Shown piece by piece: positions 56,245 to 64,000 of a stretch of DNA of 64,000 nucleotides (positions are counted from its first letter, which is position 1; each line of letters starts with the position of its first letter). The notes under the pieces are model-generated. The model was not told where the DNA came from, ran no database searches, and saw only the letters and a program-made list of their open reading frames with translations. Location: positions 124,001-188,000 of the forward strand of contig NZ_BMIF01000008.1 in the NCBI RefSeq assembly GCF_014641695.1, in the 5' to 3' direction. The DNA comes from Nitratireductor aestuarii (GTDB lineage Bacteria > Pseudomonadota > Alphaproteobacteria > Rhizobiales > Rhizobiaceae). The position numbers were made by a program, and so were the translations under genes.

Positions 56245-56790
56245 ATGGCAAGCAATCTGAAGCCCGTATGGGCGGGCAGCTCAATGCGGCTCGACCCAAC
56301 CAATCTTCCGCAGGTGGTGAGTTATGGATCGCATGATGACCTGGGGGAGGTGGTGCTGACGGTTGACCGGCGCGGTGTGCGCGTGCGCCGCCTGCTGGAG
56401 CGGAGCCTTCTTCCGCTGACCTTCGTGCTTCCGCCAAACGCCTTCATGGGCGTGGCCGCGCGCGCCATGGAAGAGAACGGGGAGGTTCTGGTAACGCTGG
56501 AACTGATGCACGTCGACCCGAAGCTTTGCGTACCGCTGCTTGTCGCAAGCAACCTCGATGACGTCGCTGCCGACTGGCGGACCTGGTCCGAGGCCTACGG
56601 GTTGCCGATGCTGCTCGTGGAAGCCAATGGCGAGGTGTGCAAGCTGGAAGACGCGATCAGCGGCATCAATGTGGAGAAGCGGAAGCGCAGCGGTTCAGGC
56701 AGCCGACGCATCCGGTTCCTCTCCAAGTGCAAGGACACGCTTGGTGTGCGCATCGTCGTGGATGGGCTGGAGTTGACGCCGAAGCGCTAA
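56245..56790 (+). CDS. DUF6101-like protein
   Basis: Protein of 181 residues of unknown function. SMRLDPTNLPQ near the start, VLTVDRRGVRVRRLL and LPPNAFMGVAARAMEENGEV resemble the DUF6101 family restricted to Hyphomicrobiales; the assignment is from memory. No membrane segment or catalytic motif is seen. The C-terminal third is basic (EKRKRSGSGSRRIRF). It has a 217-base upstream region with CTAACCAT and TTAACC strings and a small AGCCG/CGGCT hairpin. It converges on ubiA at repeat R4. Confidence 0.6.
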   Translation: MASNLKPVWAGSSMRLDPTNLPQVVSYGSHDDLGEVVLTVDRRGVRVRRLLERSLLPLTFVLPPNAFMGVAARAMEENGEVLVTLELMHVDPKLCVPLLVASNLDDVAADWRTWSEAYGLPMLLVEANGEVCKLEDAISGINVEKRKRSGSGSRRIRFLSKCKDTLGVRIVVDGLELTPKR

Positions 56791-56796
56791 GTTTTC

Positions 56797-56844
56797 ATGC
56801 AATTCCGGACGGAAAACCGGTGCCCACTTTTCCTGGAATTGCAT
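56797..56844. repeat. Palindromic intergenic repeat, copy R4 (half element)
   Basis: Arms ATGCAATTCC (56797-56806) and GGAATTGCAT (56835-56844), perfect over 10 bases, around the same GGACGGAAAACCGG...CACTTTTCCT core as in R3. It lies 7 bases after the DUF6101-like stop and its last base is in the ubiA stop codon. Only the module with this core is present; the GAGCAGTTCAGA hairpin is absent. Confidence 0.85.
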
Positions 56845-57827
56845 CAGAACTCGGGGCTGATCACAGCCCAGAGACCACCGCAGAGCAATCCGATGAAGAT
56901 CAGCCAGCCGACGACAGAGTTCGACTTGAAGAGTGCAAGGCACTGGTCGCCATTGTCGATGTCGAGAACGCGGATCTGACGCCAGAGGTGCGCTCCGGCA
57001 GCGACAAGTCCGGCCAGCGCCGGGAAGGGCACCTCGGCGGCGGCAAAAGCGCCTGCGAAAAGTAGCAGCGCGCCCCCGTAGAGCACGATCAGGTATTGCT
57101 TGGTCCTGCCGCCGAAGTGGAGCGCGGTGGAGCGTACGCCAACGATGGCGTCGTCCTCCTTGTCCTGATGCGCGTAGATCGTGTCATAGCCGATCACCCA
57201 CAGGATGGAGCCGGCATAGAGCAGGACCGGAGCCAGCCCGAGGCTGCCGAAATGGGCAGCCCAGCCCTGCAGCGCACCCCATGAAAAGGCGAGGCCGAGG
57301 AAGAACTGCGGCCAGTTGGTAAAGCGCTTGGCAAAGGGATAGATCGCAACCGTCAGAAGCGAAGCGCAGCCGAGCAGGATCGCGAAAAGGTTGAACTGCA
57401 ACAGCACCAGAAGGCCAGTGACCGCCTGCACAAGGAGAAAGATCCAGGCCTGCCTGCGGCTGACCTTGCCGGACGGAAGGGGGCGGGAGCGCGTGCGCTC
57501 GACCTTCTCGTCAATGTCCCGATCGACAATGTCGTTATAGGTGCATCCAGCACCGCGCATGGCGATGGCGCCAATCAGGAACAGGATCAGCAGCCAAGGC
57601 GAAGGAAGTACGCTGAAGAATGGATCGCCGGGTTTCGCTCCCGCAGAGGCTGCCAGCGCGAGCGACCACCAGCAGGGCCAGAGCAGCAGCTTCCATCCGA
57701 TCGGACGATCCCAGCGGGCGAGCTGCGCATAGGGCCACGCGGAGCGCGGCAGAGCCCGATAGACCCAGTGGCGGGAGGGTGCATCGGCCACACGTCCCTG
57801 TACCTGTCGTGTCTGGATCACATCCAT
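56844..57827 (-). CDS. ubiA: 4-hydroxybenzoate polyprenyltransferase
   Basis: Integral membrane prenyltransferase of 327 residues for ubiquinone synthesis. Asp-rich motifs are NDIVDRDIDEKVERTRSRPL and YDTIYAHQDKEDD; RWDRPIGW is the family N-terminal motif. About eight membrane helices. The ATG at 57827 has GGAG 8 bases ahead, so the frame to 57857 is not used. The stop lies at the end of repeat R4. Confidence 0.95.
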   Translation of the reverse strand: MDVIQTRQVQGRVADAPSRHWVYRALPRSAWPYAQLARWDRPIGWKLLLWPCWWSLALAASAGAKPGDPFFSVLPSPWLLILFLIGAIAMRGAGCTYNDIVDRDIDEKVERTRSRPLPSGKVSRRQAWIFLLVQAVTGLLVLLQFNLFAILLGCASLLTVAIYPFAKRFTNWPQFFLGLAFSWGALQGWAAHFGSLGLAPVLLYAGSILWVIGYDTIYAHQDKEDDAIVGVRSTALHFGGRTKQYLIVLYGGALLLFAGAFAAAEVPFPALAGLVAAGAHLWRQIRVLDIDNGDQCLALFKSNSVVGWLIFIGLLCGGLWAVISPEF

Positions 57828-58021
57828 TGGGGTACTCCGGCATTCTCTGGTTTGCATGCATCATTGGTGGAGTGGCAATCCTCACACCGTTCGTCAAGCA
57901 AAAGCCAATGATTTGGGTTCGGCAAGGAATGTTGCAGATGTTAAACACAGCCGACGATGCTTGACGCGCCGCGCAATCGGTCATAGCTGCTGCCTCAACT
58001 AGAAACAGCATGGGTTAGGAC

Positions 58022-59305
58022 ATGAACGTTTTCCTTATCGGATCCGGCGGGCGCGAGCACGCCCTGGCCTGGAAGATCTCAGCCTCTCCCGTGCTGGACA
58101 AGCTTTATGCCGCTCCAGGCAACCCCGGCATTGCCGAACATGCGGAATGCGTGAGCGTCGATGTTGCCAATCATCAGCAGGTAATCGAGTTCTGCCGCGC
58201 GAACAGCATTGATCTGGTGGTAGTCGGTCCGGAAGCCCCGTTGGTCGCCGGTCTGGTGGACGATCTCAAGGCCGCAGGCATTGCCGCCTTCGGTCCCGGA
58301 AAGATTGCCGCGCAGCTCGAAGGTTCCAAGGGTTTCACCAAGGATCTCTGCGCCAAGTACAACATCCCGACGGCAGGTTACGGCCGCTTTGCTGACGCCG
58401 CTGCCGCCAAGGATTATGTGCGCCAGATGGGCGCGCCGATCGTCATCAAGGCTGACGGTTTGGCGGCAGGCAAAGGCGTCACCATTGCCATGACCGAGGA
58501 TGAAGCGTTCGGCGCGATCGACGATTGCTTCGCCGGCGCGTTCGGCGCTGCTGGCGCCGAGGTGGTGGTCGAAGAGTTCCTGGAGGGCGAGGAAGCCAGC
58601 TTCTTCTGCCTCTGCGACGGTACGACGGCGCTGCCCTTCGGCACCGCGCAGGATCACAAGCGCGTGGGCGATGGCGATACGGGTCCGAACACGGGCGGCA
58701 TGGGCGCATACTCTCCCGCCCCGGTGATGACCGACCCGCTGATCGAGCAGGTAATGCGCGAGATCATCGAGCCGACGCTCAGGGGTATGCGCGAAATGGG
58801 TGCTCCGTTCGTCGGCATCCTCTATGCTGGCCTGATGCTCACCAAGGACGGCCCGAAGCTCATCGAGTATAACGCCCGATTTGGCGATCCGGAATGTCAG
58901 GTGCTGATGCTGCGGCTCAAGGACGATATCCTCACCCTTCTCCAGGGCGCAGTGGACGGGCAGCTAGCCCACATGTCCGCACGCTGGCAGGACAAGGCCG
59001 CGTTGACGGTCGTCCTCGCCGCTGAAGGCTATCCGGAAGCTCCGAAGAAAGGTGGCGAGATCGCTGGGCTGGAGCGCGTGGCCGAAGTGCCCGGCGTGCA
59101 GGTCTTCCATGCGGGAACGGCTGCCAGGGACGGCAAGCTCGTCGCCAACGGTGGGCGCGTGCTCAACGTGACGGCGCTGGGCAACTCGGTAACGGAAGCG
59201 CGCGACGCAGCCTACAAGGCTGTTGATCTGATCGACTTCCAGACCGGATTTTGCCGCCGCGATATCGGCTGGCGCGCCATCGAGCGGGAGAGCAAGGGGG
59301 CTTAG
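58022..59305 (+). CDS. purD: Phosphoribosylamine-glycine ligase
   Basis: GARS, step two of purine synthesis, 427 residues. [12 protein letters not shown] at the N-terminus, the ATP-grasp region with [26 protein letters not shown] and [13 protein letters not shown] are all canonical. It stands alone and converges on hicB with a 9-base gap. Confidence 0.97.
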   Translation: MNVFLIGSGGREHALAWKISASPVLDKLYAAPGNPGIAEHAECVSVDVANHQQVIEFCRANSIDLVVVGPEAPLVAGLVDDLKAAGIAAFGPGKIAAQLEGSKGFTKDLCAKYNIPTAGYGRFADAAAAKDYVRQMGAPIVIKADGLAAGKGVTIAMTEDEAFGAIDDCFAGAFGAAGAEVVVEEFLEGEEASFFCLCDGTTALPFGTAQDHKRVGDGDTGPNTGGMGAYSPAPVMTDPLIEQVMREIIEPTLRGMREMGAPFVGILYAGLMLTKDGPKLIEYNARFGDPECQVLMLRLKDDILTLLQGAVDGQLAHMSARWQDKAALTVVLAAEGYPEAPKKGGEIAGLERVAEVPGVQVFHAGTAARDGKLVANGGRVLNVTALGNSVTEARDAAYKAVDLIDFQTGFCRRDIGWRAIERESKGA

Positions 59306-59314
59306 CTCGCCAAA

Positions 59315-59746
59315 TCAGGCTGCGTCCGGGAATTCCATATCGAAACGAAGTGGATGACCCAACGCCCGGAACGCCTGTTCAAGTGAGTCGATCCGCGAAT
59401 TGTGATCCAGGCGGAACAGTCTGTCGACGTGCTCACGCTTGCAGTTGAGCAGTCGCATCAGGTCGGCTCTCGTCTTCCCCTCCGCCTTGAGGGTCATGTA
59501 AAGGGCTGACTTCAGGAACACCAAGGCAGGCACCTCGACAAAGTGGCCTTTTCCCTTGGTCTCGCGGAGCGGGAATGGAATTTCTTCGCCATCCGCAATC
59601 CGGGCTGCGATGGCTTCCTCTATTGCGTCAAGGCCGTTCCGGCACGCGCTCTCCTGCGTTTCACCAAACGTCGTCACCTCGGGAAAATGGGGCGAGGTTA
59701 CCAGCCAGGTTCCGTGATCCGGAACGAGCACAAGTTCATACCACAT
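59315..59746 (-). CDS. hicB: HicB-family antitoxin
   Basis: Antitoxin of 143 residues. An N-terminal HicB fold (LVTSPHFPEVTTFGETQESA, then LDAIEEAIAARI) is followed by a C-terminal helix-turn-helix (KTRADLMRLLNCKREHVDRL) for autoregulation. AGGAG precedes the ATG, 10 bases after hicA. Length fits the HTH-containing subgroup. Confidence 0.9.
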   Translation of the reverse strand: MWYELVLVPDHGTWLVTSPHFPEVTTFGETQESACRNGLDAIEEAIAARIADGEEIPFPLRETKGKGHFVEVPALVFLKSALYMTLKAEGKTRADLMRLLNCKREHVDRLFRLDHNSRIDSLEQAFRALGHPLRFDMEFPDAA

Positions 59747-59756
59747 CTGGCTTCTC

Positions 59757-59945
59757 CTACTTCAGACCCAGATCCTTCTTGATCTTTTCGACCAAACGAG
59801 TTCCGAGTTCCTTGCTCCCCCCGTGCATCGGCAGCTGCGTTTTCCGATCACCAAGCTTCACTGTGAGGTGGCCGCTGCCGCCCCTGTGACTTTCGAACGT
59901 GCAACCCTGCCGCGCGAGCCAACGTTTCAGTTCGCTCGCATTCAT
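59757..59945 (-). CDS. hicA: HicA-family mRNA interferase toxin
   Basis: Toxin of 62 residues with a double-stranded-RNA-binding-like fold. The catalytic His is in RGGSGHLTVKLGDRKTQLPM; the C-terminus KIKKDLGL is usual for HicA. First gene of a hicA-hicB pair, the normal order. A palindrome and direct repeats lie just upstream. Confidence 0.92.
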   Translation of the reverse strand: MNASELKRWLARQGCTFESHRGGSGHLTVKLGDRKTQLPMHGGSKELGTRLVEKIKKDLGLK

Positions 59946-59958
59946 GAATATAGTTCAC

Positions 59959-59993
59959 TCCACAGAAGTGTGGAAGTCAACATAAGTGTGGAA
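59959..59993 (-). promoter_or_regulatory. hicAB operator/promoter candidate
   Basis: Palindrome TCCACA-GAAG-TGTGGA (59959-59974) plus a direct repeat AAGTGTGGAA at 59966-59975 and 59984-59993, 18 bases apart. The minus-strand -35 candidate TTGACT (complement of 59975-59980) touches the palindrome. This suits HicB binding and autoregulation. Confidence 0.5.
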
Positions 59994-60209
59994 TTTGGCG
60001 AGCCGGAAGCTAAGTGGCTAAGAAATAAACGAATATCGCAATGATCAAGTCGATCCCTACCCATAAAGGACACGATTTTTCCCCACTAGCTCGTCCCAAG
60101 TCGATGCTAGTCGATTTCACGGCTATGTAAAACGCGCGTTCGGTCATGCCGACTAGCGCTTCACCGCTTCCGGGACTAACCTTGCGGTGAAACTGGAGGA
60201 CTACCATTC

Positions 60210-61982
60210 ATGTATCGCGCGCCTATTGATGACATCCGACACGCCCTCTTCGACATTGCAGGAATGCGGGAGTTTCTTGAACGAGATCTCGCGCCGCAGC
60301 TTACCGAAGATCTTGTCGATGCCATCCTGTCCGAGGCCGGGCGGTTCGCGGCTGAAGAAATCGCTCCCGTCGCGCGGATCGGTGACGAGGTGGGCGCCAA
60401 GGTCGAAGATGGCGTTGTGACGACGCCTCCAGGCTGGAGGCAAGTCTACGCCAAGTGGTGTGAGGGCGGGTGGAACTCCGTCTCCGCGCCGGAGGAATAT
60501 GGCGGGCAGGGATTGCCGGCCATGATCTCCATGGCGGTGCTCGAGATGTGGAATTCCGCCTCCATGGGCTTTGCCATCGGCCCGACGTTGACGATCGGCG
60601 CGATCGACGCGCTCGAGAAGCACGCAAGCGAAGAGCTCAAAGCCAGGTACATCGAGAAGATGGTGTCCGGCGAATGGATGGGCACCATGAACCTGACGGA
60701 GCCGCAGGCAGGCTCCGATCTCGCCGCTCTGCGGGCGCGGGCAGAGCCGCGCGGCGACGGCACCTACCGCATCTTCGGTCAGAAGATCTTCATTACCTAC
60801 GGCGAACAGGATTTCACCGACAACATCATCCATCTGGTGCTGGCGCGCCTGCCGGATGCACCCCCCGGAACCAAGGGCATCTCGCTGTTCCTCGTGCCGA
60901 AGTTCCTGGTCAACGAGGATGGGACGCTCGGGGCTCGTAACGATGTGTTCTGTGCCTCCATCGAGAAGAAGATGGGCATCCATGGATCGCCCACCTGCAC
61001 GATGATCTACGGCGATGGCCGCTTTGGCGATGAGCCGGGCGCGATCGGCTGGCTGGTCGGCGAGCCGAACCGCGGCCTCAACTGCATGTTCACGATGATG
61101 AATGCAGCGCGGTTGGCCGTCGGCATTCAGGGCGTGGGCGTAGCCGAGGCAGCACGCCAGAAGGCGCTGGAATATGCGAAGGACCGCAAACAGGGCCGCG
61201 TGCCTGGCACACATGCAGGTGAAATGGCGCCGATCGTGAAGCACCAGGATGTGCGCAGGATGCTGCTCAGCATGACCGTGCTGACGCAGGCATCGCGGGC
61301 GATCGCCTATGCCTGCGCTCATGCGAGCGACATGGCTCGTTTTGATCGGGAGCGTGGAGCGTTCTGGCTGGAGCGGGTGAACCTGCTTACGCCCATTGCC
61401 AAGGCGTTCCCGACAGACATGGGCGTGGATGTGGCCTCCCTTGGCGTACAGGTGCATGGCGGCATGGGATTCATCGAGGAGACCGGGGCGGCTGTGCTGC
61501 TGCGCGACGCGCGCATTGCACCGATTTACGAGGGCACCAACGGCATCCAGGCGATCGATCTGGTGATCCGCAAATTGCCGCTGTCGGGCGGTGAGCACGT
61601 GCGCGGGTTCCTCAATGAACTGAAGCAGGATGCGGAAGCCGCGCGGGCATCGAACCAGGATGATCTGGGGATCGCCGGCGCTCGTGTGCTGGAGGCGCTG
61701 GCCGACACGACAGAGGCGACGGAATACCTGCTTGGACAGCTTGGCGCTGGCAAGCTGGATCATGCGCTTTCCGCGGCAACGCCTTTCCTGCGGCTGATGG
61801 CGCTGGCCGCGGGCGGTGCGCTGCTCCTGCGCGGCGCCGTGGCGTCGGGCGATCCGGCCCGTGCGAAGCTCGCGTTCTACTTCGCCGACAACCACCTGAG
61901 CGAGGTGGGCGCGTTGAAGCGGGTCGTGATCGAGGGAAGCGACAGCCTGATAGCCGCTGGAGATCTGCTGGAGGCTGTGTAA
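60210..61982 (+). CDS. Acyl-CoA dehydrogenase (DmdC-like group)
   Basis: FAD enzyme of 590 residues, longer than short/medium-chain enzymes and with an extra N-terminal segment and a C-terminal four-helix domain. MNLTEPQAGSDLAALRARAE, IHGSPTCTM and RIAPIYEGTNGIQAIDL are visible; Glu441 in the last is the likely catalytic base. The N-terminus MYRAPIDDIRHALFDIAGM is typical of enzymes often named 3-methylmercaptopropionyl-CoA dehydrogenase (DmdC), but the substrate is unknown here. GGAGGA precedes the ATG. Confidence 0.9.
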   Translation: MYRAPIDDIRHALFDIAGMREFLERDLAPQLTEDLVDAILSEAGRFAAEEIAPVARIGDEVGAKVEDGVVTTPPGWRQVYAKWCEGGWNSVSAPEEYGGQGLPAMISMAVLEMWNSASMGFAIGPTLTIGAIDALEKHASEELKARYIEKMVSGEWMGTMNLTEPQAGSDLAALRARAEPRGDGTYRIFGQKIFITYGEQDFTDNIIHLVLARLPDAPPGTKGISLFLVPKFLVNEDGTLGARNDVFCASIEKKMGIHGSPTCTMIYGDGRFGDEPGAIGWLVGEPNRGLNCMFTMMNAARLAVGIQGVGVAEAARQKALEYAKDRKQGRVPGTHAGEMAPIVKHQDVRRMLLSMTVLTQASRAIAYACAHASDMARFDRERGAFWLERVNLLTPIAKAFPTDMGVDVASLGVQVHGGMGFIEETGAAVLLRDARIAPIYEGTNGIQAIDLVIRKLPLSGGEHVRGFLNELKQDAEAARASNQDDLGIAGARVLEALADTTEATEYLLGQLGAGKLDHALSAATPFLRLMALAAGGALLLRGAVASGDPARAKLAFYFADNHLSEVGALKRVVIEGSDSLIAAGDLLEAV

Positions 61983-61991
61983 CAGCTTGGA

Positions 61992-62021
61992 GCCCCCTCA
62001 TGGTCAAGCACACGAGGGGGC
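61992..62021. terminator. Hairpin between convergent acyl-CoA dehydrogenase and pdxH genes
   Basis: GCCCCCTC and GAGGGGGC arms around a 14-base loop that can pair further (ATG/CAC region). No T-run on either strand; a two-way terminator is the likely role. Confidence 0.55.
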
Positions 62022-62028
62022 ATCGGCC

Positions 62029-62640
62029 TCACGGATAAAGGCGGGTCTTGGTCCAGCCGCTTTCCGTGCGCTCGAAAATCACGCGGTCGTGCAGGCGGAA
62101 GGCGCGGTCGTGCCAGAACTCGATGGTCACGGGGACGATACGGAAACCGGACCAGTACGGGGGGCGCGGGATATTTCCGATCGCATATTTGGCCGTGTAT
62201 TCGGCGACGGCTTTCTCGAGCGCAAAGCGGCTTTCCAGCGGGCGGGACTGCTTCGAGGCCCAGGCGCCGATGCGGCTGCCGCGTGCGCGTGACGCATAGT
62301 AGGCGTCCGCTTCCTCGTCGCTCACGAGCTCTACATTGCCGCGAACGCGGACCTGACGGCGAAGCGTTTTCCAGTGAAAGCACATGGCGGCCTTTCTGGC
62401 GGCCAAGATCTCGCGACCTTTCGTGCTTTCGTAATTTGTGTAGAACACAAAACCTCTGGTATCGTATCCCTTAAGCAGTACCATGCGAACATTGGGCATG
62501 CCGTCCGAATCAACTGTAGAAAGAGCCAAAGCATTGGGATCATTGGGTTCGGACTTTGTCGCGTCCTCAAGCCAGCTGCCAAAGAGCTGGTATGGCTCCA
62601 TACTTTCAGTGAAATCTTCCGTTAAAGGTTCATTAGTCAT
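62029..62640 (-). CDS. pdxH: Pyridoxamine 5'-phosphate oxidase
   Basis: FMN oxidase of 203 residues making pyridoxal phosphate. [19 protein letters not shown] covers the FMN site, [20 protein letters not shown] and [12 protein letters not shown] are further motifs, and the protein ends in the family signature RLYP. Start ATG at 62640. Divergent from the small lipoprotein gene. Confidence 0.96.
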   Translation of the reverse strand: MTNEPLTEDFTESMEPYQLFGSWLEDATKSEPNDPNALALSTVDSDGMPNVRMVLLKGYDTRGFVFYTNYESTKGREILAARKAAMCFHWKTLRRQVRVRGNVELVSDEEADAYYASRARGSRIGAWASKQSRPLESRFALEKAVAEYTAKYAIGNIPRPPYWSGFRIVPVTIEFWHDRAFRLHDRVIFERTESGWTKTRLYP

Positions 62641-62681
62641 TTGTCCTGCTCACTATCCTCGAGCTTAAGAGGAGCGCGCCG

Positions 62682-63113
62682 TTGAAGCGTTCGACGCAGA
62701 ATACACATTCCGGTTCACGCCTGTCTCTGTCCTTCCTGGGCAGGGCACTGGCAATTGCTGCACTCGCAACATGCCTACATGGCTGCGGGTCCGGAATGCA
62801 AGGTGTTCTCGGCTCGGGGATCGATTCAGTACTGAAGACCGGTTCGACGCCCGCTCCGCAGGTTACCGATCCCAATGGCCCGGCGATCCTGATGGCGCTT
62901 ACGCAGAACCCTGAGCCCGGCGTCGAGTGGGAGAATGCGGAAGAGGGCTCGAGAGGCAAGATCTCGTCCGTCGACCGCAAGGAAGAGAACGGTGTGCCGT
63001 GTCTCGCCTTCCAGTCCACGCGCGAGAGCTTTGACGGTATTCACCTCTATGAAGGCGAGGCCTGCCAGACCCCGCGCGGTATCATGGCGCTGCGGTCGCT
63101 GACGAAACTTTAA
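62682..63113 (+). CDS. Small secreted lipoprotein, surface-antigen-like
   Basis: Protein of 143 residues with a signal peptide ending in the lipobox LHGC (Cys near 35). The mature part (ILMALTQNPEPGVEWENA, CLAFQSTRESFDGIHLYEG, CQTPRGIMALRSLTKL) resembles small rhizobial outer-membrane antigen-like proteins; two later Cys could form a disulphide. Start is TTG at 62682, 8 bases after AGGAG. Function is unknown. Confidence 0.7.
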   Translation: MKRSTQNTHSGSRLSLSFLGRALAIAALATCLHGCGSGMQGVLGSGIDSVLKTGSTPAPQVTDPNGPAILMALTQNPEPGVEWENAEEGSRGKISSVDRKEENGVPCLAFQSTRESFDGIHLYEGEACQTPRGIMALRSLTKL

Positions 63114-63297
63114 ACGAATTGCGACGGGCATTGACGTTGGCGCCTGCAGGAAACACGAGTTCCTGCTGCAACAAGCCATTGATCTGTCCTCGCATCTGGA
63201 ATTCGGCGGAATCCGTGCGCATATATGTTACAAGTATTTGATCAGACTCATCCCCCGGCCTAGCGGGTGTAGATAAGCTTGTGCGGATAGAACGAAT

Positions 63298-64000
63298 ATG
63301 AGAAGTCCATACGAAGTTCTGGGCGTACAAAAGAGTGCGTCCGAGAAAGAGATAAAGTCGGCTTTTCGCCGGCTTGCCAAGAAGTATCACCCTGACCAAA
63401 ATCCGGACGATCCGCAGGCCAAGGAGCGTTTCTCGGAGATCAGCCAGGCTTACGAGCTGCTGGGCGACGAGAAGAAGCGCAAGCAATACGACAGCGGCGA
63501 AATCGACGAGGCTGGTCGGCCGCGGTTCCACGGCTTCGAAGCCGGGGCGCAGGGCGACCCGTTCGCGGCGTTCCGCAGGGGCGGTGGCCAGGGTGGCAGC
63601 AGCCACTTCGAGTTCCGCAGCGGTGATGGCTTTGGTGCCGGCGACATCTTCAGCGAACTGTTCGGTGATGCGTTTGCACGCGCCGGCGGCGGCGGTGGTG
63701 GTGGTGGTGGCCGGCGGGGCACCCAGAGGCCTGATGGCATGGGCGATGTTACCGTAACGCTCGGCGTAACGGTGGAGGAAATTGCCACCGGAGCGAAGGT
63801 CACGGCTGTCTTTCCGGACGGGAAGAAGCTCGCAATCAAGCTGCCGCGCTATGTTGAGGATGGGCAGACGATCCGCCTCAAGGGGCAGGGCAATCCGACG
63901 CCATTCGGTACCTCCGGTGACGCTCTGGTCAAGCTCTCCATCAAGCCGCATTCGCTCTATCGCATCGAGGGGCGCGACCTGCATGTGGATCTGCCGGTCT
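63298..64000 (+). CDS. DnaJ/CbpA-type co-chaperone, 3' end cut by window
   Basis: The first 234 residues are present. J domain 1-68 with the HPD motif in [12 protein letters not shown], then a Gly/Phe-rich region including a run of nine glycines, then the first substrate-binding beta domain ([16 protein letters not shown]). There is no Cys-rich zinc-finger region, so it belongs to the CbpA/DjlA-like class rather than DnaJ proper. It should stimulate DnaK. The ATG at 63298 has GGATAG upstream, and the frame is open to the last base. Confidence 0.92.
   Translation, partial: MRSPYEVLGVQKSASEKEIKSAFRRLAKKYHPDQNPDDPQAKERFSEISQAYELLGDEKKRKQYDSGEIDEAGRPRFHGFEAGAQGDPFAAFRRGGGQGGSSHFEFRSGDGFGAGDIFSELFGDAFARAGGGGGGGGGRRGTQRPDGMGDVTVTLGVTVEEIATGAKVTAVFPDGKKLAIKLPRYVEDGQTIRLKGQGNPTPFGTSGDALVKLSIKPHSLYRIEGRDLHVDLPV

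Noticed and set aside
60201-61895. 564-residue minus-strand frame opposite the acyl-CoA dehydrogenase
   Set aside because: Shadow frame; the plus strand encodes a full acyl-CoA dehydrogenase with a good ribosome-binding site.
1-64000. CRISPR arrays, insertion sequences, prophage genes, rRNA or complete tRNA genes
   Set aside because: I looked for regular repeats, transposase or integrase motifs and tRNA cloverleaf signals and saw none that hold up; a tRNAscan or ISfinder run would settle it.

Overview
This window is high-GC, densely coded chromosomal DNA from an alphaproteobacterium, most likely Hyphomicrobiales (Rhizobiales) and perhaps Phyllobacteriaceae-like. The assignment is inferred from several features. 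The F0 ATP synthase genes are split off as atpI-B-E-F'-F. Spermidine would be made by the carboxyspermidine route. One gene carries an alphaproteobacterial GAAC-N7-GAAC LexA box. A rhizobial type of palindromic intergenic repeat recurs, and the core gene order is glyQ-glyS, ubiA, purD, pdxH. I see no phage, insertion sequence, CRISPR array, rRNA or tRNA gene.

Layout. 1-2150: 3' part of guaA and a DUF2934 gene. 2148-17849: seven tightly packed minus-strand genes (malQ, treY, glgE, treS-maltokinase, glgB, glgX, treZ) for trehalose and alpha-glucan metabolism. 18005-25129: DUF1003 protein, a REC-PAS-HWE-REC kinase, CheR, a three-receiver hybrid kinase and a DUF892 ferritin-like stress protein. 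25323-28805: carboxynorspermidine decarboxylase and dehydrogenase, facing a leader-peptide/hairpin region ahead of a GreA/GreB-C-terminal-like gene. 28819-33526: GH25 lysozyme lipoprotein, PQQ-type sugar dehydrogenase, a TPP-riboswitch-controlled YkoF protein, a glycine-zipper lipoprotein and a polysaccharide deacetylase. 33748-40766: YfgM-like protein, der, SleB-type hydrolase, F0 ATP synthase operon, NnrU. 40866-46794: rnhB, an SOS-box radical SAM gene, moaB, ispE, S49 protease, a TrmN6-like methyltransferase, DUF2007. 46944-56790: polyprenyl diphosphate synthase, TPR-LysM protein, glyQS, tsaC/sua5, a D-2-hydroxyacid dehydrogenase, a DUF6101-like gene. 56844-64000: ubiA, purD, hicAB, acyl-CoA dehydrogenase, pdxH, a small lipoprotein and the 5' part of a dnaJ/cbpA gene.

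How it fits together. The left third looks like a stress and reserve-carbon block. The operon holds complete sets for TreY/TreZ trehalose synthesis, for the TreS-maltokinase-GlgE-GlgB glucan route, and for recycling by GlgX and MalQ. Five promoters match GGAAC-N18-TT, the form used by rhizobial EcfG/RpoE2 general-stress sigma factors. They lie upstream of malQ, glgE, the DUF892 gene, the sugar dehydrogenase and the glycine-zipper lipoprotein. This suggests one general-stress regulon across the region, possibly linked to the HWE-kinase/CheR/hybrid-kinase cluster between these genes.

Regulatory highlights are the TPP riboswitch on a solitary ykoF, the LexA box overlapping the promoter of the Rv2578c/PA0069-type radical SAM gene, a speF-like leader without an adjacent ornithine decarboxylase gene, a probable hicAB operator, and four copies of a palindromic repeat placed at gene 3' ends.
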